Below, in pieces: positions 42,508-50,714 of a stretch of 64,000 nucleotides of DNA; position 1 is the stretch's first letter, and each line of letters opens with the position of its first letter. The position numbers were made by a program, and so were the translations under genes. The notes below the pieces were generated by a model. That model worked only from the letters and a program-made list of their open reading frames with translations. It was not told where the DNA came from and made no database searches. The stretch comes from an uncultured Flavobacteriaceae bacterium (GTDB taxonomy: Bacteria; Bacteroidota; Bacteroidia; Flavobacteriales; Flavobacteriaceae), in assembly GCA_947500385.1 (NCBI GenBank), contig CANMSA010000005.1, positions 1 through 64,000 on the forward strand, read 5' to 3'.

Positions 42508-43260
42508 ATGAAAAAGCAAGCACTCTCTTTTGTTTTATGCCTTCTTACGGTAGGCATTACCAACGCACAATGGAAACAGTATAACCCAAATCCCAACAAC
42601 GATCCGTCGAATGCCGCCGAGCAGTTATTGAATCCTACGAACCATACCTTGTTGATGATCGATCATGAAAGCCAAATGGCCTTTGCGGTAGAATCGCAAC
42701 CTATTGAAGAACTACGAAACAATACGGGCCTTTTGGTGGCTTCTTCCACCCTCTACGAGGTACCGACCATTATCACGACTGTCGCAGAGAAGTCATTTAG
42801 CGGGCCCGTCTTTCCGGAAATAAGGGAGTACTTTCCCGACGACTCCAAGTATATCGATCGAACCACGATGAATTCATGGGAAGACAAGCGCGTGGTCGAA
42901 GCGGTACAGAAAACCAATAAGAAAAAGCTGGTTATTGCCGGTTTATGGACCGAGGTTTGCACACTTTCCGCCTCCCTTTCCGCCATGGAAGATGGTTATG
43001 AGGTGTATGTGGTCGTCGATGCATGTGGTGGTACTTCGCAAGAAGCACATGACTTTGCCATAACCAGAATGGTCAAGGCCGGGGTCATTCCCATTACCTC
43101 GCTTCAGTACCTGCTTGAAATACACCGGGATTGGGCCCGCAGCGATATGTACGAGCCCGTACTTAAAATTTCTAAAAGATATGGGGGCGCCTACGGCTTG
43201 GGCATCGACTATAACAAACAATTGTTGGAATGGAACAAGGAAGGCGCATCGGACCATTAA
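42508..43260 (+). CDS. Secreted isochorismatase-like hydrolase
   Basis: A 250-residue protein with a signal peptide (LSFVLCLLTVGITNAQ) and a cysteine-hydrolase core: LLMIDHESQM with the catalytic Asp (about residue 50), a lysine in KKLVIAGLWT and the cysteine in TEVCTLSASL (about 149). These match the Asp-Lys-Cys triad of isochorismatase/nicotinamidase-like enzymes. An exported form is less usual. 113 bp after the amidohydrolase gene. Confidence 0.85.
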   Translation: MKKQALSFVLCLLTVGITNAQWKQYNPNPNNDPSNAAEQLLNPTNHTLLMIDHESQMAFAVESQPIEELRNNTGLLVASSTLYEVPTIITTVAEKSFSGPVFPEIREYFPDDSKYIDRTTMNSWEDKRVVEAVQKTNKKKLVIAGLWTEVCTLSASLSAMEDGYEVYVVVDACGGTSQEAHDFAITRMVKAGVIPITSLQYLLEIHRDWARSDMYEPVLKISKRYGGAYGLGIDYNKQLLEWNKEGASDH

Positions 43261-43333
43261 ATGCTATTTTGAGAGAATAACAGCTGCCATGGGAAGGCGG
43301 GCAAGCACCAACACTAACTTTTAACAGTATACA

Positions 43334-44206
43334 ATGAAGGTATTCGTAACCGGCGCCACAGGCTATGTAGGAAGTCATATTATCAAGGCACTACGGCAAC
43401 AGCACCATTCGGTCACGGGCCTGGTGCGCGATACGACCCGATCCAAAGACAAACTCATGCCCGGGGTGCATTATGTAGCAGGAGATATTGCCACCTTTGA
43501 AAATAGCGGTATTGATCTGGTAGCCCATGATGCGGTGGTACATGCCGCAGCTTCCTCCGGGAAAGAATGGATGCTGGCCAGCAACCGCTTTGTAGATCAA
43601 GTCCTTACCGCCTTTGCAGGAACCTCCAAAAAACTGGCCGTGCAAGGCGGCAGCATGGTCTTTGGGGATACCGGACAACGACCACTGAACGATGCCCTTG
43701 GAAACCCCTACTTTCGGAACCTACCCGGATTCGAGGAACAGGTGAAACTAGAAAAAAAGATATTGGGGAGTCCTGCCCAAGGCGTGCAATCCTTTATTGC
43801 CTATGGATCGTTGGTGTATGGGGGCCAAGGCGCAATGATACCCCGTATTCTAAAACAAACGGCCAGGGACCTGGGGTACAGCCCGTATATCGAGAATGGT
43901 ACAAACCGATGGTCGGCAGTGCATGTGGAAGATTGGGCGGACCTGTTCGTTCTTGCACTTGAAAAAAAAGAGTTTACCGGGCCCGTGATGGCTGCCGCGA
44001 ACTCCTATTCCCTTCGGGAAGTTGCCCAAATAGTAGCCAATGCAAACGGTCTTGCAGGCCCAAAGGAAGTGCCCTATCGGGGCAACGAGGAACTTTGGCG
44101 TTTTTTCACCCTTCCTTTGGCGACCATGAACCAGTATTACCAAGGCCAAAGGGCCTTCAACCTGGGATGGCGACCGAAAAAGCCCACAATGGAACGCTAC
44201 TTCTGA
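43334..44206 (+). CDS. NAD-dependent epimerase/dehydratase (extended SDR)
   Basis: A 290-residue Rossmann protein: GATGYVGSHI at residues 7-16, DAVVHAAASSG (about 66-76) and AYGSLVYGG with the SDR tyrosine region, then WSAVHVEDWADLFVLAL. It resembles the NAD-dependent epimerases acting on nucleotide sugars or small ketones; the substrate is unknown. Last gene of the plus-strand run before the inverted island. Confidence 0.85.
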   Translation: MKVFVTGATGYVGSHIIKALRQQHHSVTGLVRDTTRSKDKLMPGVHYVAGDIATFENSGIDLVAHDAVVHAAASSGKEWMLASNRFVDQVLTAFAGTSKKLAVQGGSMVFGDTGQRPLNDALGNPYFRNLPGFEEQVKLEKKILGSPAQGVQSFIAYGSLVYGGQGAMIPRILKQTARDLGYSPYIENGTNRWSAVHVEDWADLFVLALEKKEFTGPVMAAANSYSLREVAQIVANANGLAGPKEVPYRGNEELWRFFTLPLATMNQYYQGQRAFNLGWRPKKPTMERYF

Positions 44207-44607
44207 ATTCACCTTCGTCCCTTTTCAAAAGGTTCTTTTTCATTGTAATTAGTAATTGTTTAATTTGTTTCAGAAATCGGGCGAAGGTTATTTTTACAAG
44301 CGTTATAGGCAACGAATTAATGTAGCGAGCCTTTTAAGATTCATACAACCAGGAACCTACTTTTTCTTCACTATCTCGTTCCACTGCTCCTGCGAAAAAA
44401 TAACAGTAAAAACATTTTTGGTATTATTTTCCCCATTTTAAGCTAATTGCAACAATAGTTAGACGTCCAACTACGGCCCTAGACCCTAACTGTTCGGTTT
44501 CCTCAAGAGTACTAAGAGTCCCACGGCACCCAAAAACGGCTGGGCGTGGACACCGGTTAGAAACGGATGCCAGCTTTGGAATAGACCAAAAACGCAGCTA
44601 CGACCTA
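44207..44607. other. Non-coding junction of backbone and the second cassette-like island
   Basis: About 400 bp with no convincing reading frame. It contains repeat copy A (TTAGAAACGGATGCCAG, 44557-44573) immediately downstream of the minus-strand S41 gene. The left part (44250-44460) is AT-rich and I see no gene or hairpin terminator in it. Confidence 0.5.
44557..44573 (-). repeat. Dispersed repeat copy A
   Basis: TTAGAAACGGATGCCAG, two bases different from copies C and D. It lies just beyond the 3' end of the minus-strand S41 peptidase gene. Confidence 0.6.
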
Positions 44608-45870
44608 CTACTGCGGAAGAGTGGCCTTCTCTAAAATTTCCACGGCCGTTTTCAAATACGCGGCATTGTGCCGTACCCCATGCTTGGGCACAAAATGCTC
44701 CCTTGGAGTAGTATCGGTATGATAGAGCTTCACGCCGGGGAATTGAAAGCCAATGCCCGTTTCATTCAAGCGATAATTCCAAATACTACCGAGCAGACCG
44801 GCCATCTTGGTTCCCACGATTTCGGCCCGTTGAAAACTATCGAAGCCTATGGTAATTCCTTCCCCCATGCTGCCCGTCCACCTGCCGACCAAAAGCACGA
44901 CCGGTTTGGTGTACATTTCTTTTCTCGGGATAACCAATTCTGTCCAGATTTGTTCAACACCGGTTTCCTTTTCATCAAGTACATATCGATAGCGTTGGTA
45001 GGGCGCTTCTTTTTCAATAAATCTCCCCATCATCGCCTTTGCAATGGTATTGTTCCCGCCGCTGGGGGTTTCCCGTAGATCTAAGATCAATGCCTTGGTA
45101 GCCATTAAACCATCAAGTGCCCTATCAAATTCGCCAATCAAGGCATTCGTCCCAAGGGAATTGTTGATACGAATATAGCCGATGTTCCCTTCCAGGGTCT
45201 TGGATGATAGAAGCCCCCCATCTGGATAATAGTTTTGAGCATCCGAGTAGGGCAAGGCCATTTCTTGGATTTGATCATGGGCCTGCACCGTAATGCTGCG
45301 TTCCGTATTGTGTTTTCCTGCCAAGAGGGTATTGACGGCAAATTCATATACCTCGGTATCGTAGTCTTTAAACGACTTGGGAAGAAACTCCTTGATAGCC
45401 TCCTGAATTGTCATTCCATTGTAAGTCAGCACCTCCATACCAACGGTCACCCCATTTTTTTCAATGAGGGAGTTTTCTCGGACCGACGCAATATAAAAAC
45501 GACCATCTTGATAGCGCACCCAAAGGTCTGACGCAGTGGGAATCAACTTGCTAGATGCTCGGGTATTCGTATTCAGCCCAATATGGCCATTGTACAACTC
45601 GTTATTGCATTTTTCAAGGAGGCTAACAAAACTTCCCTTGTTCGATACCGTATCGATCAAAGGAGCATACAAGGTCTTTACCGCATCCCAGTCTGTTTTT
45701 CTGGTGTCGAAATAAGCAAAATAATCCTGTGTTGTGGTCCAGTATTGGTGAAAGTCTTTTATGTAAGTGGAATCTCTTACGGTGCTTTCCGCTGTTTGGC
45801 GGTTCTGGGTATTTCCGCAATTGACACATACCAACCCCCATACCATCACAAAGAATACTTTTAGGTTCAT
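44608..45870 (-). CDS. S41-family peptidase-like lipoprotein
   Basis: A 420-residue protein with a lipoprotein signal (VFFVMVWGLVCVNC). It has the tail-specific-protease layout: an N-terminal helical region, a PDZ-like central part (NGVTVGMEVLTYNGMTIQEA, about 139-158), GYIRINNSL and DLRETPSGGNN strands, and the nucleophile region GRWTGSMGEG (about 335-344) with serine between T-G and M-G-E. The fold matches C-terminal-processing peptidases of the S41 family in the envelope. The gene is bounded on both sides by copies of the dispersed repeat (A and B). Confidence 0.82.
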   Translation of the reverse strand: MNLKVFFVMVWGLVCVNCGNTQNRQTAESTVRDSTYIKDFHQYWTTTQDYFAYFDTRKTDWDAVKTLYAPLIDTVSNKGSFVSLLEKCNNELYNGHIGLNTNTRASSKLIPTASDLWVRYQDGRFYIASVRENSLIEKNGVTVGMEVLTYNGMTIQEAIKEFLPKSFKDYDTEVYEFAVNTLLAGKHNTERSITVQAHDQIQEMALPYSDAQNYYPDGGLLSSKTLEGNIGYIRINNSLGTNALIGEFDRALDGLMATKALILDLRETPSGGNNTIAKAMMGRFIEKEAPYQRYRYVLDEKETGVEQIWTELVIPRKEMYTKPVVLLVGRWTGSMGEGITIGFDSFQRAEIVGTKMAGLLGSIWNYRLNETGIGFQFPGVKLYHTDTTPREHFVPKHGVRHNAAYLKTAVEILEKATLPQ

Positions 45871-46073
45871 TTCGCTCTTTTTTGACCTTCAGTGCTTACC
45901 ATTTTTACCGCTGTTCGCCTCATACCACTACAATGTCAACCACGCTTTTTTAAAAAACCAAGCTTTCCCAATCCGGGCGTTCTTTTTGACCGATCATCTG
46001 CTGGTCTTCGTTAAAACTACTAAAAATCTTGCGATAGAAGAAGTGCAGAAAACAGTTGCTGGGAGCGGACCCC

Positions 46074-46090
46074 TTAGAAACGGGCGCCAA
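46074..46090 (-). repeat. Dispersed repeat copy B
   Basis: TTAGAAACGGGCGCCAA. It lies about 18 bp beyond the 3' end of the minus-strand MBL-fold gene. The region 45871-46073 between the S41 gene and this repeat is non-coding as far as I can see. Confidence 0.6.
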
Positions 46091-46107
46091 TGAGGATGGG
46101 GTCGTTT

Positions 46108-46788
46108 TTATAAATCCTTCAAAAATTCCGTCAATTTTTTGGTACCACTTTTACTTATTATTTCATAATGAAACGGATAAACAGCTTCAAAATCATAGTT
46201 CAATAGTTTTTTACAACTTTCAATTCTGTCCGATGGATTCTCATACTCAGCAGGACTTTCGTTACTAAAGTCCCTAATTCCCCCATTTTTGTCGCCATAG
46301 AAAGTGTCTCCGGTAAACAACGACTTTGATGTTTTTTCCAATACGCAAATTGCTCCCGCGCTATGTCCAGGGGTGTGAATAACTTCCATATTTTCACCAA
46401 ATTCAGGCATTTCCGTGAAGAAGACATCTGGTTTCATTCTCAACCAAGGATGATTGGTGTCCGCTTTATGCGCATACACTTTAAGCCCGATCTCTTTCTG
46501 CCACAACGTTCCGTCCGAAATTCCACACGAACCGTGTGAAAGTATTGCATAAGCGGGTTTCTCGAAGGAAGTTATAAAGTCTTTAATTTCTTTTGAATAG
46601 GTTGGAATGTCGAAGAGCAGTACTTTATCATTCAATACGATCAGGTATGTATGCACTTTTTCACTATAGAAATACTGGTTGTTTATCTCATAGATATTGG
46701 GTTTTAACTGGGTATAGGTAGGTTCATTTTTCACAGTGCAAGAAAACAAAAAAATTAAAATGTAACTATATGTGAATGTCATTTTCAT
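46108..46788 (-). CDS. MBL-fold lipoprotein with altered metal motif
   Basis: About 226 residues from ATG 46788, with a lipoprotein signal (YSYILIFLFSC). The metallo-beta-lactamase fold is visible: HTPGHSAGA, FTGDTFYGD and a C-terminal YPFHYEI histidine. The first metal motif HxHxDH is replaced by HGSCGI (AILSHGSCGISDG), so one metal site is probably lost. The R' like core GTTGGCG at 46812-46806 (minus) lies just upstream of the start, as in the first array. Confidence 0.75.
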   Translation of the reverse strand: MKMTFTYSYILIFLFSCTVKNEPTYTQLKPNIYEINNQYFYSEKVHTYLIVLNDKVLLFDIPTYSKEIKDFITSFEKPAYAILSHGSCGISDGTLWQKEIGLKVYAHKADTNHPWLRMKPDVFFTEMPEFGENMEVIHTPGHSAGAICVLEKTSKSLFTGDTFYGDKNGGIRDFSNESPAEYENPSDRIESCKKLLNYDFEAVYPFHYEIISKSGTKKLTEFLKDL

Positions 46789-46800
46789 TTCTTTATCCAA

Positions 46801-47032
46801 ATTACCGCCAACAAATATAAAAAGAACACATCCTGTTCTTGGGTTACCCTATGGTATGGCTATACCGCTTTCAAAACCGTAGAGCCACTACTCCCTTCGT
46901 ACGCCGCTCCTTACAAACGACCGGAAGTGGGGTGATGGCCTCTTAGAAACGGGCGCCAGTGCTGGCTGATCTTTGGTTGAAGCCATAAAGTCCGTTTGGC
47001 GTTTGAATCTTGTTATCACACGATTTTCGGAA
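46801..47032 (-). repeat. Attachment-site-like block with repeat copy C
   Basis: Read on the minus strand, it begins after CTAACCTATTG at the end of the 47033-47560 gene, contains the dispersed repeat (46859-46965, core TTAGAAACGGGCGCCAG at 46943-46959) and ends in GTTGGCGGTAATT (46812-46800) just before the next gene. The order is that of an attC in the opposite orientation, but R''/R' pairing is not perfect. Confidence 0.45.
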
Positions 47033-47560
47033 TCAATAGGTTAGTTTTTTATCCACTAAAATATCAAATCCAAAAAAACCTTTTCTAACCTCTAATTCCA
47101 CGCTTTTATAAAGCGCCATGTTTTCATAATACTTATGAGGAAAAACCAATTGTTTCAATTTTTCCTTATATTTTATTTTGAAGGCCGGTTGCATTTCATC
47201 CCTATGATATTTACTTCCTAGCAACGAAGTCCGTTCAACAATTTCGTAGGTTTCTTTGATAGCCGTTTTATCGGCGAAATAGTAATTTGATAAGGTAAAG
47301 ATGGAGCATGCTATGAATCCAAATCCACATAGGTAATGTGCGGCAGCGTATAAATAAAGGCCAACTCCTCTATACTTATAGGTTTTGCTGTAATTTTTAA
47401 AGTCGACCAAGAACGATACAATTGCCGCTACGATAATAATTCCAAACAATATCGATACATCAATTATGGTATTCCGGTATATGGTTATTTGCCAAACCAT
47501 GGAACATACACCTACAATGAAAACCGTCGTATAGGCTGTTTTTCGATGCTTTTTCTTCAT
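47033..47560 (-). CDS. Hypothetical membrane protein
   Basis: A 175-residue protein with about three membrane helices in the first 100 residues (VFIVGVCSMVWQITIY, VSILFGIIIVAAIVSFL, YAAAHYLCGFGFIACSIF) and a soluble C-terminal part. Family not recognised. It is AT-rich compared with the flanking backbone, like the first array. Confidence 0.68.
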   Translation of the reverse strand: MKKKHRKTAYTTVFIVGVCSMVWQITIYRNTIIDVSILFGIIIVAAIVSFLVDFKNYSKTYKYRGVGLYLYAAAHYLCGFGFIACSIFTLSNYYFADKTAIKETYEIVERTSLLGSKYHRDEMQPAFKIKYKEKLKQLVFPHKYYENMALYKSVELEVRKGFFGFDILVDKKLTY

Positions 47561-47730
47561 TTCTTACATTTACGATAGCGCTTTGGCGACCTTGTAAAGA
47601 TACCCAAAACTTTGAGTAAAGCACTAAAAACGAATTGCTTACAAGTTTTTTTTGCTACAGGTTTTTAGGCCGCATGTTCTCCTAAAGAACTCCGTTTTTG
47701 CTATCGAAATTCGTTTCCAAGCTTGCACTT

Positions 47731-48177
47731 CTAATTTTCCCGACTGAAAAGATTATTTTGTTGTATTACATCTACTCGAACAATTTTACCTTCCTTATCG
47801 AAGGTGAAAATCTCTACTACAGAACTTCCTTCCTTTCTATCCGGACTAAGCCAAACCTTGTCGTGCATGATAAGCCTATTGTCTATTTCTGCCAAGTGCT
47901 GTATTTCATTTCGAACTTCCGGGTGATTTTTAAGATGCGCCGCCCGATTCTGGTATAAGGCTTCAATACCATCCACTTTAAGCACAAAATTGCCATCATC
48001 GTTGTACATATACACTTTTACCTCCTTGCTGAAATTGTCAACGTACATCTTAGCGTCCTTTTCATTTACTGCCCTTACAACACTTTTGGCCCTATCGGAC
48101 TTTGACACCGCTTGAGACCTTGACACTAAGGGGAGCAAAGCGATCATCACTATGATTAAAGAAGTTATTGTTTTCAT
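47731..48177 (-). CDS. Secreted NTF2/SnoaL-like protein
   Basis: A 148-residue protein with a signal peptide (SLIIVMIALLPLVSRSQA) and a SnoaL/NTF2-like domain: VVRAVNEKDAKMYVDNFS, EVKVYMYNDDGNFVLKV, GIEALYQNRAAHLK and KIVRVDVIQ. Such scaffolds bind small ligands; the role is unknown. Its start is preceded by an attC-type core ACCGTTGGCAATAATTTTG almost identical to the one at 14.33 kb. Confidence 0.8.
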   Translation of the reverse strand: MKTITSLIIVMIALLPLVSRSQAVSKSDRAKSVVRAVNEKDAKMYVDNFSKEVKVYMYNDDGNFVLKVDGIEALYQNRAAHLKNHPEVRNEIQHLAEIDNRLIMHDKVWLSPDRKEGSSVVEIFTFDKEGKIVRVDVIQQNNLFSREN

Positions 48178-48199
48178 TTTATCGATTTTTCAAAATTAT

Positions 48200-48335
48200 T
48201 GCCAACGGTAGGCATAATACTGTCAGTTACGGGGGTTTATATGCGTCAATCTCCGGTTTCGTGAAGACCTTAGGGATCCCGAGTGAATTCGTACGTAGTC
48301 AAATTCCCAGTAATTGCGGATACCTATGTTGCATC
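48200..48335 (-). repeat. attC-like site in minus orientation
   Basis: On the minus strand: R'' GATGCAAC (48335-48328), then ATAGGTATCC, ending with GCCTACC and R' GTTGGCA (48206-48200). R'' is complementary to the start GTTGCAAAC of the same cassette (48839-48831). The L boxes ATAGG and CCTA pair. The R' side is nearly identical to the core at 14.33 kb, linking this island to the main array. Confidence 0.6.
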
Positions 48336-48338
48336 CAG

Positions 48339-48830
48339 CTATTTTTTTATTTGTTTTAATTCGGTCAATCGATTTTTATACATCTCAAAAATCACCTCAG
48401 GATTCCATTCTTCATCTTCTGTTTTTCCGTGTCCATGCGACATTAATCCAATCAATTTTCCATTTTTTACATAGAATTCACAATTCCAAGCCATTTGGGT
48501 AAAATGGTTTTTCGGTATATAGTTCTCTGTTTCTTTTGCATAAATCAATGCCCCATTTTTCTCAAAATAGATTTCTTGATAATAGGTGTCTTTTTTATGG
48601 GAATCAATTGAAATAATTCTGCTTCCGTTTTTTAGTTCACAAATATTCCAAAATTCTGTTTTTTCATTAAAGTCAGATACAGCAGCTACTCCAGCGCTGC
48701 ATTCAGTCATCTTCTCGTCAAATTCCGTATTGATTTCCAAACGTATTTTCTTCTCCTTTTCGCGTTGACTTTGCGCATTACAGCCCAAAATCCCCAATGT
48801 AGTTATTAAAGCTAGTAGTGCATTTTTCAT
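48339..48830 (-). CDS. Hypothetical lipoprotein
   Basis: A 163-residue protein with a lipoprotein signal (NALLALITTLGILGC) from ATG 48830. The upstream in-frame TTG falls inside the attC-like core and is rejected. It has beta-rich repeats (YYQEIYFEKNGALIYAKE) and a histidine-rich stretch (MSHGHGKTED). Family not recognised. Confidence 0.68.
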   Translation of the reverse strand: MKNALLALITTLGILGCNAQSQREKEKKIRLEINTEFDEKMTECSAGVAAVSDFNEKTEFWNICELKNGSRIISIDSHKKDTYYQEIYFEKNGALIYAKETENYIPKNHFTQMAWNCEFYVKNGKLIGLMSHGHGKTEDEEWNPEVIFEMYKNRLTELKQIKK

Positions 48831-48842
48831 AATTGTTTGCAA

Positions 48843-49017
48843 CCATCGAGAACGTATGTCCTTTATATACCTCCAAGATATAGAATTAAATGTTATTACA
48901 ATACGGCTTTCAAAACGATATGACCATTAACCACTCGGTACGCCTCTAGTAGCGAACAAGCGGGAGCAGGGTGGTCACCCGTTAGAAACGGGCGCCAGCG
49001 TGGAGGCCACATTATGC
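48843..49017 (-). repeat. Attachment-site-like block with repeat copy D
   Basis: Contains the dispersed repeat (about 48899-49005; core TTAGAAACGGGCGCCAG at 48982-48998). It shares with copy C the CGGCTTTCAAAAC arm, the CGTACGCC block and the terminal core at similar spacing, giving a ~105-bp repeat between two minus-strand genes. Confidence 0.55.
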
Positions 49018-49452
49018 TTAGGTTTTATAACCTGTTGGTTTTTTTAATTTCAGTTCGCATTCAGAGTCAAAAATTTCTGGTTTTATACATCTTAAAATCA
49101 ATTCTTCTTTACTATCAAATTCAATTACGATTTTACTATTGTTTAGTTCAGAAGTACAATAGATTTTAGAAATCCGCTTTCCTTTCAATTCAAGGCTATC
49201 AGTTGAGTCAATATAGCCGAACTCATTATCATCCTCAATATCACTTAATTCGTCCCAATTTTCCCAAAATCCAATCCCAGCATCAAGAAAATATTGATGC
49301 CAATTTCTATTTTCAACTTTTAAGTACACTAATATCGGTTCTGATCTCATATTTTCACATACAATGATTTGTTCAACTTTTAGTCCATCAAATTCATTGA
49401 AAACGAATTCAGAATCTTGGAATAATCGACCTCTTGGTTCTTTAGGTATCAT
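49018..49452 (-). CDS. Hypothetical protein, family not recognised
   Basis: A 144-residue acidic cytoplasmic protein (IPKEPRGRLFQDSEFVFNEF onward) with no signal peptide. It is beta-rich at the C-terminus. It is the outermost gene of the inverted, AT-rich island. Confidence 0.62.
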   Translation of the reverse strand: MIPKEPRGRLFQDSEFVFNEFDGLKVEQIIVCENMRSEPILVYLKVENRNWHQYFLDAGIGFWENWDELSDIEDDNEFGYIDSTDSLELKGKRISKIYCTSELNNSKIVIEFDSKEELILRCIKPEIFDSECELKLKKPTGYKT

Positions 49453-49802
49453 TTTGTTTAGTTTCCAGGTAACATTGGTATAAAGAACATATGTTCATTA
49501 CTTACCCTGGGTTTTCATAGAGTTGAATATTGTTAACATACCTTTTCAAAGCCTTACAACCGTCTATGCATGTACTTCCCAAAAAAGCCTCGGCCTATGG
49601 CAAACTAGTATTTCAAGTACTATAAAAGATAGCTCCTAGAGGCTTCCAGACAGCCCAAGGGTCGTTGGCATGCTCCCATGTTGGTTTGGTACATTTACAT
49701 ACAGGGTGGACCTGTTCTTTGGGGAAGAGGGTTGCCGCTCCTTTCGGCATAAATGTAAGGAAAAAAAGGAACTTGAAATGATGCTATCTCCTACAAAAAA
49801 AG
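49453..49802. other. Gap between the inverted island and the SPOR gene
   Basis: About 350 bp. A diverged element resembling the repeat arm (CTTTTCAAAGCC at about 49544-49555) is visible. I see no convincing gene. Confidence 0.4.
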
Positions 49803-49833
49803 AATGCGGTGGGTGCTTGGCACCCACCGCATT
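49803..49833 (-). terminator. Rho-independent terminator of the SPOR gene
   Basis: A perfect 13-bp stem (AATGCGGTGGGTG with CACCCACCGCATT) and a 5-base loop. On the minus strand it is followed by a run of T (CTTTTTTTG), so it terminates transcription from the gene at 49926-50492. Confidence 0.85.
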
Positions 49834-49925
49834 ACTATTAATCTACCTATGCCCTGTAACCCAACCAACGGCTACAAAACCCCTGATAAAATCGTTGCCC
49901 GGCCTGCGGCAAACCGTGCAGAAAG

Positions 49926-50492
49926 TTAATCCACCACCTTTTCGATATGCAGGCGTTCGCCGTTTTGGTAAAAGCCGATAAAGGCATCTTTCATCCCCAA
50001 GGCGACCAATTCCTTGCGAAAGGCCTTGGCCTCCTCCAACGATTCAAAATTGCCCAAGGCATATTTGTTGAACCCGTCATTCTTGATTTCCTTGAAATTC
50101 ACAAAATTCTCGGAATAGAGGGCCAAGTCGCGCTCCTCGAACGCGCCGATCTGTACCGCATACACTTCCTGATCTTCCAAAGAGCTTCCGTCTTCCATCG
50201 CCAAAAGCCCCGAATGGCTTTCATAGTCGGTGATCCTCGTCTCATAGTCCGCCAGCACCGCAGCCTGTTTCCCGACCTGGTCGTTCAGGTAATAATAGGT
50301 CGCCCCGATGCCCAATACCCCCAGCAAGGCACAGACAATCGTCGCCGTTTTGAATTTCTTGGTTTTTTGCCGCGCGGCCGCCAGATCCTCTGTATGCAAT
50401 TGCGCATCGGCCTGGTGCATGAGCTGCAAGGCTGCCAGTTCTTGTTCCTTTTTCTGATACTTTTCCAATTCCGCGTCCGTGATAATTGCCAT
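49926..50492 (-). CDS. SPOR-domain membrane protein
   Basis: A 188-residue protein with a coiled-coil start (LEKYQKKEQELAALQLMHQA), one membrane helix (ATIVCALLGVLGIGATYYYL, about 50-69), a short coiled coil and a C-terminal SPOR domain (YAVQIGAFEERDLALYSENF, about 110-129, then NKYALGNFESLEEAKAFRKEL). SPOR domains bind denuded peptidoglycan at division sites. The strong terminator at 49803-49833 ends its transcript. Confidence 0.82.
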   Translation of the reverse strand: MAIITDAELEKYQKKEQELAALQLMHQADAQLHTEDLAAARQKTKKFKTATIVCALLGVLGIGATYYYLNDQVGKQAAVLADYETRITDYESHSGLLAMEDGSSLEDQEVYAVQIGAFEERDLALYSENFVNFKEIKNDGFNKYALGNFESLEEAKAFRKELVALGMKDAFIGFYQNGERLHIEKVVD

Positions 50493-50714
50493 TCTCCTCT
50501 ATTTAGTAGCGCTGTAAGGCGTTGTTAATTTGTATGTATTTTCTGATAACGCCCCATTTTCTTTTCTTAGTACTTCTACTCGGTGAACAACGTTACCGTT
50601 CATCGAAAAGTGATTTCTCCCTGTTCAAATCGGCCCATCAAATGCCAATTTCTTTTTTCTTACTTTCATCGAAATACGATACTTTTAGCCCCAGTGCTTA
50701 GACAAACGACCCGT

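Noticed and set aside
43567-44441. Overlapping open frames around the epimerase gene and downstream
   Set aside because: They are antisense or out-of-frame shadows of the epimerase or run through AT-rich non-coding sequence; codon pattern and family matches favour 43334-44206.
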